In this document: positions 1 to 7,328 of the stretch, piece by piece
Layout: every line of letters begins with the position of its first letter
How positions within the stretch are numbered: position 1 is the stretch's first letter
Made by a program: the position numbers and the translations under genes
NCBI GenBank assembly: GCA_020853575.1
Contig: JADYYP010000045.1
Location: 62,001 to 126,000 of the forward strand
From: Planctomycetota bacterium
GTDB taxonomy: Bacteria; Planctomycetota; UBA1135; GCA-002686595
DNA length: 64,000 nt
Direction: 5' to 3'
The notes under the pieces: generated by a model
Database searches by the model: none
What the model saw: only the letters and a program-made list of their open reading frames with translations
Told to the model about the DNA's origin: nothing

Positions 1-1
1 C

Positions 2-325
2 CTCGATGGCCATCGGCTGGCTCTGGCGTCGCTGCAAGGCGACTTGGATGGGCACCGGCGCGCGCTGGCGGACACCCGCGCCGACTTGGAGGGGCACCGC
101 GCGGAGATGGCGGGATTGCGGGCCGAGTTGAACGAGGAGCGCGCCCGCCGCGCGCACCTCGAGGCCTCGCTCTCGCAGTCGGATTCGGAGCTGCGGCGCA
201 CCCTGGCCTTCGCCAACGGGCTCGAGCAGAGCCTCGCGCAACGCGAAGTGGTCTACGAGCAATTGCGCGCCGAGTTGCGCAGCCGACGCCGCAATCTGGT
301 GCGTGTGTTCCGTCCGCCGCACTGA
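2..325 (+). CDS. C-terminal part of a coiled-coil protein (5' end outside window)
   Basis: The open frame runs in from the left edge and stops at TGA 323-325, so only the last 107 residues are visible. They are almost purely helical and charged, with three consecutive 14-residue units beginning LDGHRLALA, LDGHRRALA and LEGHRAEMA, i.e. two heptads each, followed by an E/R/L-rich coiled coil and a basic tail ending RNLVRVFRPPH. No catalytic motif is visible. Coiled coils of this kind occur in structural, SMC-like or glycosyltransferase-associated proteins, so no function can be given. The TTG at 44 is an internal codon rather than the likely start, because the repeat extends upstream of it. Confidence 0.6.
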   Translation, partial: LDGHRLALASLQGDLDGHRRALADTRADLEGHRAEMAGLRAELNEERARRAHLEASLSQSDSELRRTLAFANGLEQSLAQREVVYEQLRAELRSRRRNLVRVFRPPH

Positions 326-349
326 GCGCGGCCGACCGGCGCGCGGCGC

Positions 350-2146
350 TCAGCGTTGGTTGCGCTCGAGCACGAGCAGGATCGGGCTTCCCGGCTCGCA
401 CGCGATTCGGCCGTGCTCGTCGCGCTCGGGGCGCGTCCACGCCAGTCGCCAGCCCGAGCGGGCCGCCAACTCGACTTGGTCTGGCCAGGGTGTTGCGGCG
501 ACGCGCGGCAGCAGCACGCCCTGCACCACATCGCCGCGCTCGCTCCACGTCGCGCTCCAGGTCCAGTGTTCGGCCCCTGCTCCGCTGACCAGCCACGGAG
601 CGCGATCGACGGCGCGCGCATCCCACCACGCGCGGGTGGCGTCGCGCCGCGCAACACCCTCGACCAGCGTGGCAAAGCCCTCGGGTGGCGCCACGGGGGC
701 CAGCTCGGTCAGCCAGCGTTGACGTTGTTCTTCGCTGTGCTTGCGCCCGGTGCCGTCGATCCACGCGAACTCGCCGTCGATGCATAGCCTTCCGCCGGCC
801 TGCACGTAGCTGCGCAGCGCAGCGATCTCGACGTCGTCCACGACCAGCGCCTGTACCAGCACCAGCAGTGGAAAGCGCGCAACGGTGGCGGCGGAGATCG
901 CGCTCGACGGCAAGGCGCCCGGCATCGCAGCCTGTTCCTCCGCCGCGTCGATCCAGCGTTTGCGGGCGCTCTCGAGCGTGCCATGTGTCTCTTGCCAGCT
1001 CTGGAAGCGCTTGGGCCAAGTCGAGCCGTCGAGCAGGGCATCGCGCAACCACTGCGCGGCGACGTCGCGCGGCCGGTGGACGATCGCGACTCCACGCGGA
1101 GCCGGACGGTAGCCCGACCATTCCGCGTCGATCTGCCGCACGCCGCGCACGGCCTCGAGCAGCGCACGCGCATGTTCGGGCGCGCGTTCGAGCTCGTCCT
1201 CGCTCCAAATCACGAAGCCGTCGCCGCCGCGCATCCAGTGGTCCCACACGGCGTGTGCGCTGGCAGCTGGACCGCGCGCTTCGCAGAAGGCCGTCGCCCA
1301 CACCGACTGCTCCGGCCGACGCGTGGTGAAAGCGAGCTCGCGCGCATTGCCAACCCGGTAGCACTCGATGAAATCGAGTTGCGGCAGGACGCGCTCGACC
1401 GCGACGCCGCCGAAGGCACTTTGACCGGCGAGGCCGAGCAGGCCGACCGGAGTGCGTGAGTCGAACGCGCGGACGCGCCGCGCGAGTCGCGCGACGAGCT
1501 CGAGGAGCACCTCCTGATGGAAGCGGCGCCGGGCGAGCCACGCGCCGATGGGTTGCGTATCCCCATCGTGCAGCGCGCGCAGCGTCGCGTCGGTCGAGAC
1601 GCTTTCGAGCGCTGGAGCAAGCGTGCCGAACTCGGCCTTCCACCACTTCGTCCAGGCGGCGCGGCAGGTGCTCGACAGGCACACGTCCTCGGGCGCACCG
1701 CCCGGGGTCAAGCCGATCTCGTCACCCAGGGAGACTCCACGGTCGGCGCGCGTGCCACGTTGGACCAGCGCCTGGTCCAGCGTGCGCTCGAGGCGCTCGA
1801 TCGTCGCCGGGTCGGTCAGGCATGGCTCACGCACCAGCCAGCGTTCGTCGCGCGACTCGAGCCAGCGCGTCCAGCGCTCGCGGTAGCGCGCATCCTCGCG
1901 CTCGAGGTGCAGGTCGTTCCGGCCCGGGGCATTGAACACGAAGGTGTCGAGCTGCTCACGTGTCCAGGGCTCCGCGGGCTCATTGCGCATCAGCACCGCG
2001 CCGCCGAACTCACGTTGCAGGGCGCTGGGGGTGTCGCCGCGCTTCCAGACGAACACCGGGATGCGCGGCGCGGCGTGCGGTGTCTGGAGCGAAAGCAGTG
2101 CAGCGAAAGGGGCGAGGAGCATCGAGCAACGCGGCGTGGCGCGCAC
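350..2146 (-). CDS. Secreted glycosidase-like protein (beta-galactosidase/GH42-like architecture)
   Basis: 598 residues if the GTG at 2146 is used; an internal ATG at 2122 gives MLLAPFAALLSLQ, which is also a good signal peptide, and may be the true start. After the signal (about residues 1-25) the protein has a barrel-like part with GDEIGLT at 141-147, where the E could be a catalytic acid as in TIM-barrel glycosidases. A Rossmann-like stretch at about 420-480 (LLVLVQALVVDDVEIAALRS, then AGGRLCIDGE) resembles the GATase-like trimerisation domain of GH42 beta-galactosidases. The overall pattern is therefore that of an exported enzyme acting on a glycan, but no family signature is decisive and the substrate is unknown. 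It lies divergent from mcsB, with only 31 bp between the outer start codons. Confidence 0.5.
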   Translation of the reverse strand: MRATPRCSMLLAPFAALLSLQTPHAAPRIPVFVWKRGDTPSALQREFGGAVLMRNEPAEPWTREQLDTFVFNAPGRNDLHLEREDARYRERWTRWLESRDERWLVREPCLTDPATIERLERTLDQALVQRGTRADRGVSLGDEIGLTPGGAPEDVCLSSTCRAAWTKWWKAEFGTLAPALESVSTDATLRALHDGDTQPIGAWLARRRFHQEVLLELVARLARRVRAFDSRTPVGLLGLAGQSAFGGVAVERVLPQLDFIECYRVGNARELAFTTRRPEQSVWATAFCEARGPAASAHAVWDHWMRGGDGFVIWSEDELERAPEHARALLEAVRGVRQIDAEWSGYRPAPRGVAIVHRPRDVAAQWLRDALLDGSTWPKRFQSWQETHGTLESARKRWIDAAEEQAAMPGALPSSAISAATVARFPLLVLVQALVVDDVEIAALRSYVQAGGRLCIDGEFAWIDGTGRKHSEEQRQRWLTELAPVAPPEGFATLVEGVARRDATRAWWDARAVDRAPWLVSGAGAEHWTWSATWSERGDVVQGVLLPRVAATPWPDQVELAARSGWRLAWTRPERDEHGRIACEPGSPILLVLERNQR

Positions 2147-2177
2147 GGGGAAACAAAGGCTAGCCTAGAGAGCTCAC

Positions 2178-3278
2178 GTGGCCGCTTCTCCTTTCGATCC
2201 ACTGCATTTCGCCGAACGTGTCCCGACCTGGCTGGTGCCGGAGGGCGAGGACAGCGACGTCGTCGTCTCGTGCCGTGTGCGCTTGGCGCGCAACCTGGCG
2301 GGCTATCCGTTCGTGACCAAGCTCTCCGACGAGCGCGCGGTCGAGCTCGCCGAGCGCATCAAGCCCGATTTGCTCGCGCTGCGCTCCGACGGCCGGATGT
2401 CGTGGGTCGCGATCTCGGATGCGTCGACGGTGCTGCGCTTGCTGCTGCGCGAGCGGCATTTGGTCAGCCGCGATCTGGCCCCCGCGGGCGAGGAGCGCGC
2501 GGCGCAGCCCGGACGCGCCGTGGCCTTCAGCGATCGCGAGCGCGTGTCGGTGATGGTCAACGAGGAAGACCATCTGCGCCTGCAGTCGATGGCCGCCGGT
2601 CTGCAGCTCGCAGAGGCCTGGGAGCGAGCGAAGGACGTCGACCGCGAGCTGGAGCAGCGCTTGCCGTTCGCGGTCAACGAGGCCTACGGGTATCTGACGT
2701 GCTGCCCGACCAATGTCGGGACGGGCTTGCGTGCGTCGGTGATGCTGCACCTGCCGGCGTTGGCGCTGGTCCCCACCGAAATCGAGAAGGTGTTCGCGGC
2801 GGCGACGCGTACGGGACTCGCGGTGCGCGGGTTGTACGGCGAGGGCTCGCGCGCGATCGGCGACTTCTATCAGATCTCGAATCAAGTGACGCTCGGTCGC
2901 ACCGAGGAGGACTTGATCGAGGAGATCCGTGAGCTCGTGCCCGCGGTCGTGCGCTTCGAGCGCACGGTGCGCGACGCGCTGCTCAAGGAGAAGCGCAAGG
3001 AACTGCTCGACCGCGTGCAGCGCTCGCTGGGGTTGGTGCGAACTTCGCGCGCCATGCCGACGGACAACGCGCTGTCTCACCTTTCGAATCTGCGGCTGGG
3101 CCGCGTGCTCGGCCTGTGCGACGAAGTTTCCCTGCCGGACCTGGCGCGCTTGCGTGTGCAGATCCAGAAGGCTCACCTGCAGGTGCTGTTCGAGCGCCGC
3201 ATGAGCGAGGAGTTGGTCGAGCCCACCGACCGCGATCGGCTGCGCGCCGAGTTCCTGCGGCGGGCGCTCGGGAAGTAG
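2178..3278 (+). CDS. mcsB: Protein arginine kinase McsB
   Basis: 366 residues, the usual length for McsB, starting at GTG 2178. It is an ATP:guanido phosphotransferase-fold kinase that phosphorylates arginine side chains of proteins, marking them for ClpCP degradation in Firmicutes. Diagnostic segments are SCRVRLARNL (31-40, phosphate-binding arginines), NEEDHLR (128-134), CCPTNVGTGLRAS (175-187, the guanidino-kinase cysteine loop) and YGEGSRAIGDFYQISNQ (220-236). The C-terminus contains RDRLRA (352-357), which fits the RDXXRA phosphoarginine-binding motif known from McsB. No mcsA, ctsR or clpC neighbour is seen in the window, so whether it feeds a Clp protease here is inference. Placement in McsB rather than creatine/arginine kinase is firm. 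Confidence 0.93.
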   Translation: MAASPFDPLHFAERVPTWLVPEGEDSDVVVSCRVRLARNLAGYPFVTKLSDERAVELAERIKPDLLALRSDGRMSWVAISDASTVLRLLLRERHLVSRDLAPAGEERAAQPGRAVAFSDRERVSVMVNEEDHLRLQSMAAGLQLAEAWERAKDVDRELEQRLPFAVNEAYGYLTCCPTNVGTGLRASVMLHLPALALVPTEIEKVFAAATRTGLAVRGLYGEGSRAIGDFYQISNQVTLGRTEEDLIEEIRELVPAVVRFERTVRDALLKEKRKELLDRVQRSLGLVRTSRAMPTDNALSHLSNLRLGRVLGLCDEVSLPDLARLRVQIQKAHLQVLFERRMSEELVEPTDRDRLRAEFLRRALGK

Positions 3279-3352
3279 GGCAGCGGCGCGGCTCGACGCG
3301 AGAGCCGAACTTCGTTCCAGATCGGCTCTGGCCGGCGCCGATAGCAGCGGCC

Positions 3353-4252
3353 GTGCTGTCCCTCGTGCTGTTGGCCCTGGCGAACGAACTGCCGCCGCTG
3401 TCGGTGCATGTGCTGGCCGGGCGCGTCGAAGTCGCGCACGCCGGCGGGATCCGGGAGATCGGTGTGAGCAGCGGCGAGACGCTGTTCGACGGCCCGGGCT
3501 ATCTCGAAGCCGGAGCACTGGCGCGTGTCGACATGCGCTGGACCGCGGTCGGGAGCCTCGGATTCAACGGGCGCGCGGCCTTCGAATGGCGTCCCGCCCA
3601 CGACGACCCTGGAGTGCTCTTCTTCGACTTGGTGCGCGTCGACGACGCTCATTTCGAGGTTCGGCGCGGGCCGATCCGAGTCGCGGTGCCGGGGGGCTGG
3701 CTGTTGCATGTCGAGCGCGGGGCTCTGTTCCTGCGGCTCATGCCCGACGGTCGCTACGAGCTGGAGCTCGCGGCGGGGGCTCCGCTGCTGGTCTCGCTGG
3801 AGAGTGCACCGGGTGCCGTCCGTCCGCCGTGGACCGTGTTGCCCGGAGCGCGCTTGCGGCTGGACGCGCGCGAGCTCTCGGAGAACAAGCGCAGCGTACG
3901 GCTCGACGCGCGGCCGGAAGCGCGGGCCATCGAGCGCGACCCGCGCCACGCGCCCTGGACGGCCTTCAGTTGGCCGTGGGAGGACGACGCCTGGGCGCCG
4001 CTGATGATCGAGGTCGATCCCGACGACGAGCAATGGCGCGCGGCACATGACGAGCAGCGCTTGGAACGGATGATGGAAGAGCTCACCGAGGACCCACGCG
4101 ACGCCGACTCGGCGGGTCTGAGCCCGACTCCGCCCAACCCCGGCGTGGCCCCGCTCGAACAACGCGTCGCGCCGCGTGCGCCGCAGGTCGGGAGCGCTGA
4201 GCGAGCCGTGCGGCTGACGCCTTGGGGAGCGCGCTGGACGAAGCGTCGCTGA
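3353..4252 (+). CDS. Membrane-anchored FecR-like hypothetical protein
   Basis: The frame is open through the end of mcsB, but the only usable start codon after mcsB is GTG 3353, giving 299 residues beginning with a hydrophobic segment (LSLVLLALA) that could be an uncleaved signal anchor. The next approximately 150 residues are beta-rich (SVHVLAGRVEV, SSGETLFDGPGYLE, ARVDMRW, VRRGPIRVAVPGGWLLHVE) in the manner of FecR/DUF-type periplasmic beta domains that carry a repeated G-x-V-x-V pattern. The C-terminal approximately 100 residues are acidic and probably disordered. It follows mcsB by 74 bp and may be co-transcribed. The family call rests on pattern only, and no specific partner (FecI-type sigma factor) is present. 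Confidence 0.5.
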   Translation: MLSLVLLALANELPPLSVHVLAGRVEVAHAGGIREIGVSSGETLFDGPGYLEAGALARVDMRWTAVGSLGFNGRAAFEWRPAHDDPGVLFFDLVRVDDAHFEVRRGPIRVAVPGGWLLHVERGALFLRLMPDGRYELELAAGAPLLVSLESAPGAVRPPWTVLPGARLRLDARELSENKRSVRLDARPEARAIERDPRHAPWTAFSWPWEDDAWAPLMIEVDPDDEQWRAAHDEQRLERMMEELTEDPRDADSAGLSPTPPNPGVAPLEQRVAPRAPQVGSAERAVRLTPWGARWTKRR

Positions 4253-4278
4253 GCGTCCGCTGACCTTTGCGGGCGCTC
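4251..4278 (+). terminator. Hairpin just after the FecR-like gene, possible weak terminator
   Basis: GAGCGTCCGC pairs with GCGGGCGCTC over ten base pairs (one G-U) around an eight-base loop, beginning at the stop codon of the upstream gene. No U-tract follows on either strand, so Rho-independent termination is doubtful. Confidence 0.25.
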
Positions 4279-4369
4279 GACGCAATGCAAGCCGCGCGAA
4301 GCCCGAAGAGCTCCGCGCGGCGCTCAAACAGCACCCAGCGAGATCCATCCCGCTGTGGAGGGGGGGGGC

Positions 4370-4996
4370 TCAGCGGACCGAGTAGGCCTCGCTCGAAAGG
4401 AACAACTCGACCGCTTGGGTCAAGGAGGGCAGCATCAGCTCCGGCTCGATGTCGAGCTTCCCGTCGCGGCAGCCGGCGCCGGTCTCGACTCCGATCGTGC
4501 GGCAGCCCGCGCGGTATCCGGCCGCGAGCTCGAGCGAGCTGTCACCGATGACGAAGCTCTGGCGCAGGTGGACGCCGTCCATCTGTTGGGCGTGGAAGAA
4601 GATTCCCGTGTCGGGCAGGCGGAACACCGAACACTTGTTGTGGGGCGCGACACCGTTGAGCGGATCCTCGACGCAGGCGTAGTTGCGGGCGACACGGATG
4701 CCCTGCTTGCGCAGGTGCTCGAGCAACGCCGCCTCGAACTCGCTCCATTCTCGATCGGGAACGCGACCCTGCGCCACCTCGTCTTCGTTGCCGATCAGGT
4801 AGATGCGCCAGGGAGCGCCGGCGAGCCGGAACAGCGCCTCCAGCGAGCCGGCGACGAAGCGCACGTCGTCGAAGCGCGGAAATCCGTGCTCAGACGGTTC
4901 GAGCAGCGTGCCCCAGCGATCGATGAACAAGGCGCGCGGCGGCGGCTGGGTGCCGGGGATCGGAACGTTGGAGCGGATGCGTCGAGGTAGAGCCAT
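4370..4996 (-). CDS. HAD-family phosphatase, GmhB/histidinol-phosphatase-like, catalytic Asp replaced
   Basis: 208 residues with the HAD-IIIA layout of D,D-heptose 1,7-bisphosphate phosphatase GmhB. The nucleophile loop reads FIDRWGTLL (24-32): D26 is present, but the second Asp of the DxD pair (the general acid/base) is W28. Motif II is LIGNE (67-71), the substrate/cap region contains NKCSVFRLPDTGIFF (120-134), and motif IV is GDSSLE (151-156), where an Asp common in the family is E156. The rest of the fold is intact with no frameshift, and GAC to TGG would need three base changes, so this is not a sequencing slip. It may be an inactive or re-purposed phosphatase. It is divergent from a GT4 glycosyltransferase gene, which is compatible with glycan precursor metabolism, but no heptose genes are adjacent. 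Confidence 0.7.
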   Translation of the reverse strand: MALPRRIRSNVPIPGTQPPPRALFIDRWGTLLEPSEHGFPRFDDVRFVAGSLEALFRLAGAPWRIYLIGNEDEVAQGRVPDREWSEFEAALLEHLRKQGIRVARNYACVEDPLNGVAPHNKCSVFRLPDTGIFFHAQQMDGVHLRQSFVIGDSSLELAAGYRAGCRTIGVETGAGCRDGKLDIEPELMLPSLTQAVELFLSSEAYSVR

Positions 4997-5186
4997 GGAG
5001 CGCTCGGGTTGGGACCAGGGGGGCGGGACACCCGTGGTTCTCGACGGCGCGCGGACTGGCGTGAGTTGCTTTCAAGATGTTCCCGGGCGCGCGTCGATCT
5101 CCTGGCGGTTTCTTTCCAGCGCCAACGCTCGGCTCGCTTGCGCGGGCTAGTTTTGTCCTAAGGGAGGCCACTCGGCCCTCGATGTC

Positions 5187-6326
5187 ATGATGGCTCCGCT
5201 CCGGATCGCGCTCGTCGTCGACCCGATCACCGCGCTGATCGGCGGCGGCCGCCATCCGCTCGAGCTCTCCGCGGCGCTCGCGGCGCGCGGCCACGAGGTG
5301 CGCGTGTTCGGGCTGCCGCCCGACTGGCTCAGCGCTCCGGCTGCGCCCCTCCAAGAGCACGTCGAGCGCCGCCTGGGGCCCAGCGTGATGTCGTTCGAGC
5401 CCGAGGGCATCGTGGCCTACGACGCGCGCTCACCCGCGGCGTGGATCGGGGCGCGCGTCGCGCGCCGCCGCGACGTCCCGCTGGTGCTGGTCGAGGCCGA
5501 CGGTTGGACCGAGCGCTCGCCGCTGCAGCGCACGCTGTGGAGTATCGGTGAGCGCCTGTGGGGCGGCTTCGTGCGACGCGCGGCGGAAGCCGTGATGGCG
5601 CTCGATCCGCAGAGCCGCAGCTCCTCGCTGGCCCGCGGCTTCGAGCCCGAACGCATCGACGTCGTGCCGCCGGGTGTCGACCTCGAGCGTTTCCGACCCG
5701 GACTGGCGAGCGAGGAACTCGGCCGTCGACACATCGGCGGGCGGATCCTGAGTTGTCGTCTACCGCGCGACGCGGGTGAGCAGCACGAGCTCTTGATCGA
5801 GGCCTTCGCGCGCACCGTTGGACAGCGCTCGGATTGGTCGCTGGTCCTGATCGGGGACGGCCAAGCTGCGCCGCGCTTCCGCGTATGCGCCGACCGCCGC
5901 GGGGTCGGCTCTCGCGTGCACTTCCTCGAGTACGACCTCGACGCGCTGCCGGGGCTGCTCGCCAACAGCACCTTGCACGCGGCGCCCCAGGACGCGCGCC
6001 ACGTCACGACCGACCTGGCGCGCGCGCTCGCATGTGGAGTGCCCGTGGTCGCCGTCGACTCGCCGCGGGTGCGCGAGTGGATCCGCCACGACGAGCACGG
6101 GCTGATCGCGCGCTCGGGCGACGCGGAATCTCTGACCCTGTGCCTGCGCGAAGCCGCCATGTCGCCTGAGCGACGCAAGCGCTGGGGCAGCGCCGGACGC
6201 CGCCTGGCCGAGGAGCGTTTCGGGTGGGACGCGGTGGCCGCGCGCTTCGAGGACAAGCTCGGTCGAGACCGACAGCCGGCCCCCGACGAGAGCGACCGGC
6301 TGTCGTTGCGTGCGTCGACTTCCTGA
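5187..6326 (+). CDS. GT4-family glycosyltransferase
   Basis: 379 residues. GT-B retaining glycosyltransferase of the GT4/group 1 type. The N-terminal Rossmann domain starts LRIALVVDPITALIGGGR with the glycine-rich loop; the linker carries VVPPGVDLERFRPG, typical of GT4 enzymes; and the C-terminal donor-binding domain has the end of the E-x7-E region degenerated to APQDARHVTTDLARALACG, followed by PVVAVDSPRVREWI. It would transfer a nucleotide sugar to a lipid or glycan at the inner face of the membrane; acceptor and donor are not predictable. Two ATG codons (5187, 5190) are in frame. A purine-rich AGGGAGG lies 19 bases upstream, rather far for a ribosome binding site. The degenerate catalytic region is noteworthy but common in this large family. 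Confidence 0.82.
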   Translation: MMAPLRIALVVDPITALIGGGRHPLELSAALAARGHEVRVFGLPPDWLSAPAAPLQEHVERRLGPSVMSFEPEGIVAYDARSPAAWIGARVARRRDVPLVLVEADGWTERSPLQRTLWSIGERLWGGFVRRAAEAVMALDPQSRSSSLARGFEPERIDVVPPGVDLERFRPGLASEELGRRHIGGRILSCRLPRDAGEQHELLIEAFARTVGQRSDWSLVLIGDGQAAPRFRVCADRRGVGSRVHFLEYDLDALPGLLANSTLHAAPQDARHVTTDLARALACGVPVVAVDSPRVREWIRHDEHGLIARSGDAESLTLCLREAAMSPERRKRWGSAGRRLAEERFGWDAVAARFEDKLGRDRQPAPDESDRLSLRASTS

Positions 6327-6343
6327 GCCGGGCGGGCTCGGGG

Positions 6344-6360
6344 GGCCCGCGGCGCGGGCC
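6344..6360. terminator. GC hairpin between convergent genes
   Basis: GGCCCGC and GCGGGCC form a perfect seven-pair stem around a three-base loop in the 44-bp gap between the converging GT4 and STAS genes. There is no T-run, so a bidirectional terminator role is only suggested by position. Confidence 0.25.
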
Positions 6361-6370
6361 GCGCGTGGGC

Positions 6371-7195
6371 TCACTTGCCCGTGGCGTTCTTGAGCTCGTC
6401 CTTGAGGAACTTCATGTCGGCCGAGTACTGGCGCACGGCCGCGAGCGTCTTCTCCTCGATGCGCGAGAACGCCGCGCCGATCTTGACGCCGCCATCGCGC
6501 TCCTCGACTTCGCTGACCACGGCCACGGCCTCGCAGAAACCGGCCTGGAACAAGGGCAGGCGGAACTTGACGCGCAACTCGGTGCCGATCGAGAGCAGTT
6601 GCCCCATGGCGAACACATCGAGCCCGGTGTCGCCGCCGTTCCAGTGGAAGCGCAACCCGCGTTCGTCGAGGCTCGACATGCGGCCGCGGGCCACCCAATT
6701 CGATCCGAAGGCGTGGCCGTGGACCGGGTTGACGATGCCCTTGATGCGGCGCGTCTGAGTCAGGAAGTGCTCGATGCGCGTGGTGTCGGTCGGCGCGAAC
6801 AGCACCGAGCTCTCGTCGTCCGGGCTCGAGGCCTCGGCTTTCGCGGCACTCTTGAGCTCGGAGAACAGCGCCTTCTGGGCATCCTCGTCGCTGTCGAAGA
6901 TCGGCACGACGCGGTCGACGCCGACCTTGGTGATGATCTCGCGGCAGAAGCTCGAGGGCCGCGCGATCACCAGCTTGCCACCCTTGGACGTGAACGACTT
7001 CGAGGCCTTGATGATCGCGCCCAGGGCGGTTGAGTTGATGAACTTGACCAGGCGCAGATTGAGCACGGCGCGCGTCACGCCGCTCTGGATCAACGCTTCG
7101 ACTTGGTCTTGCAGGTGCTTGCAATAGAAGGTGTCGAATTCGCCGCGCAGATGGATCGTGGCGAAGTTCTCACCGTGCTCGACATTGATGTGCAT
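6371..7195 (-). CDS. STAS-domain protein with C-terminal PilZ-like domain
   Basis: 274 residues from ATG 7195, chosen over an upstream in-frame start because GGAG precedes it at proper spacing and the STAS fold begins at MHINVEHGENF. Residues 1-105 are a STAS domain of the SpoIIAA/RsbV anti-anti-sigma type; FINSTALG (52-59) carries S55 at the phosphorylatable position. The rest (about 140-270) has RGRMSSLDERGLRF and a beta-barrel-like sequence reminiscent of PilZ, though the RxxxR motif is weak, so c-di-GMP binding is unproved. It is divergent from a GAF-PP2C phosphatase, the enzyme class that dephosphorylates STAS antagonists, so the two probably act in one partner-switching pathway. No RsbW/SpoIIAB kinase is found nearby. 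Confidence 0.8.
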   Translation of the reverse strand: MHINVEHGENFATIHLRGEFDTFYCKHLQDQVEALIQSGVTRAVLNLRLVKFINSTALGAIIKASKSFTSKGGKLVIARPSSFCREIITKVGVDRVVPIFDSDEDAQKALFSELKSAAKAEASSPDDESSVLFAPTDTTRIEHFLTQTRRIKGIVNPVHGHAFGSNWVARGRMSSLDERGLRFHWNGGDTGLDVFAMGQLLSIGTELRVKFRLPLFQAGFCEAVAVVSEVEERDGGVKIGAAFSRIEEKTLAAVRQYSADMKFLKDELKNATGK

Positions 7196-7267
7196 ACCGG
7201 CTCCAGGGCGGGTGGGATCGACCGCGCGTCGGCGGTCGCGAGGGTCCGGGATTTTCGCGCCGCGCTC

Positions 7268-7295
7268 GGGGTGCGCAAGCATTTTCGCGCACCCC
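7268..7295. promoter_or_regulatory. Perfect inverted repeat in the STAS/PP2C divergent promoter region
   Basis: GGGGTGCGC (7268-7276) and GCGCACCCC (7287-7295) form a perfect 9-10-9 inverted repeat in the 133-bp gap between the two start codons. A nearby TAAAGT (7314-7319) is a possible -10-like element for the rightward gene but leaves very little leader. The repeat could be an operator or an RNA hairpin in the leftward leader. Confidence 0.35.
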
Positions 7296-7328
7296 TCACC
7301 CGGGCCCGGGCGCTAAAGTGAGCGCCAC

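Noticed and set aside
1517..2932. 471-codon plus-strand frame across the start of mcsB
   Set aside because: It covers two convincing genes in other frames and has no motif.
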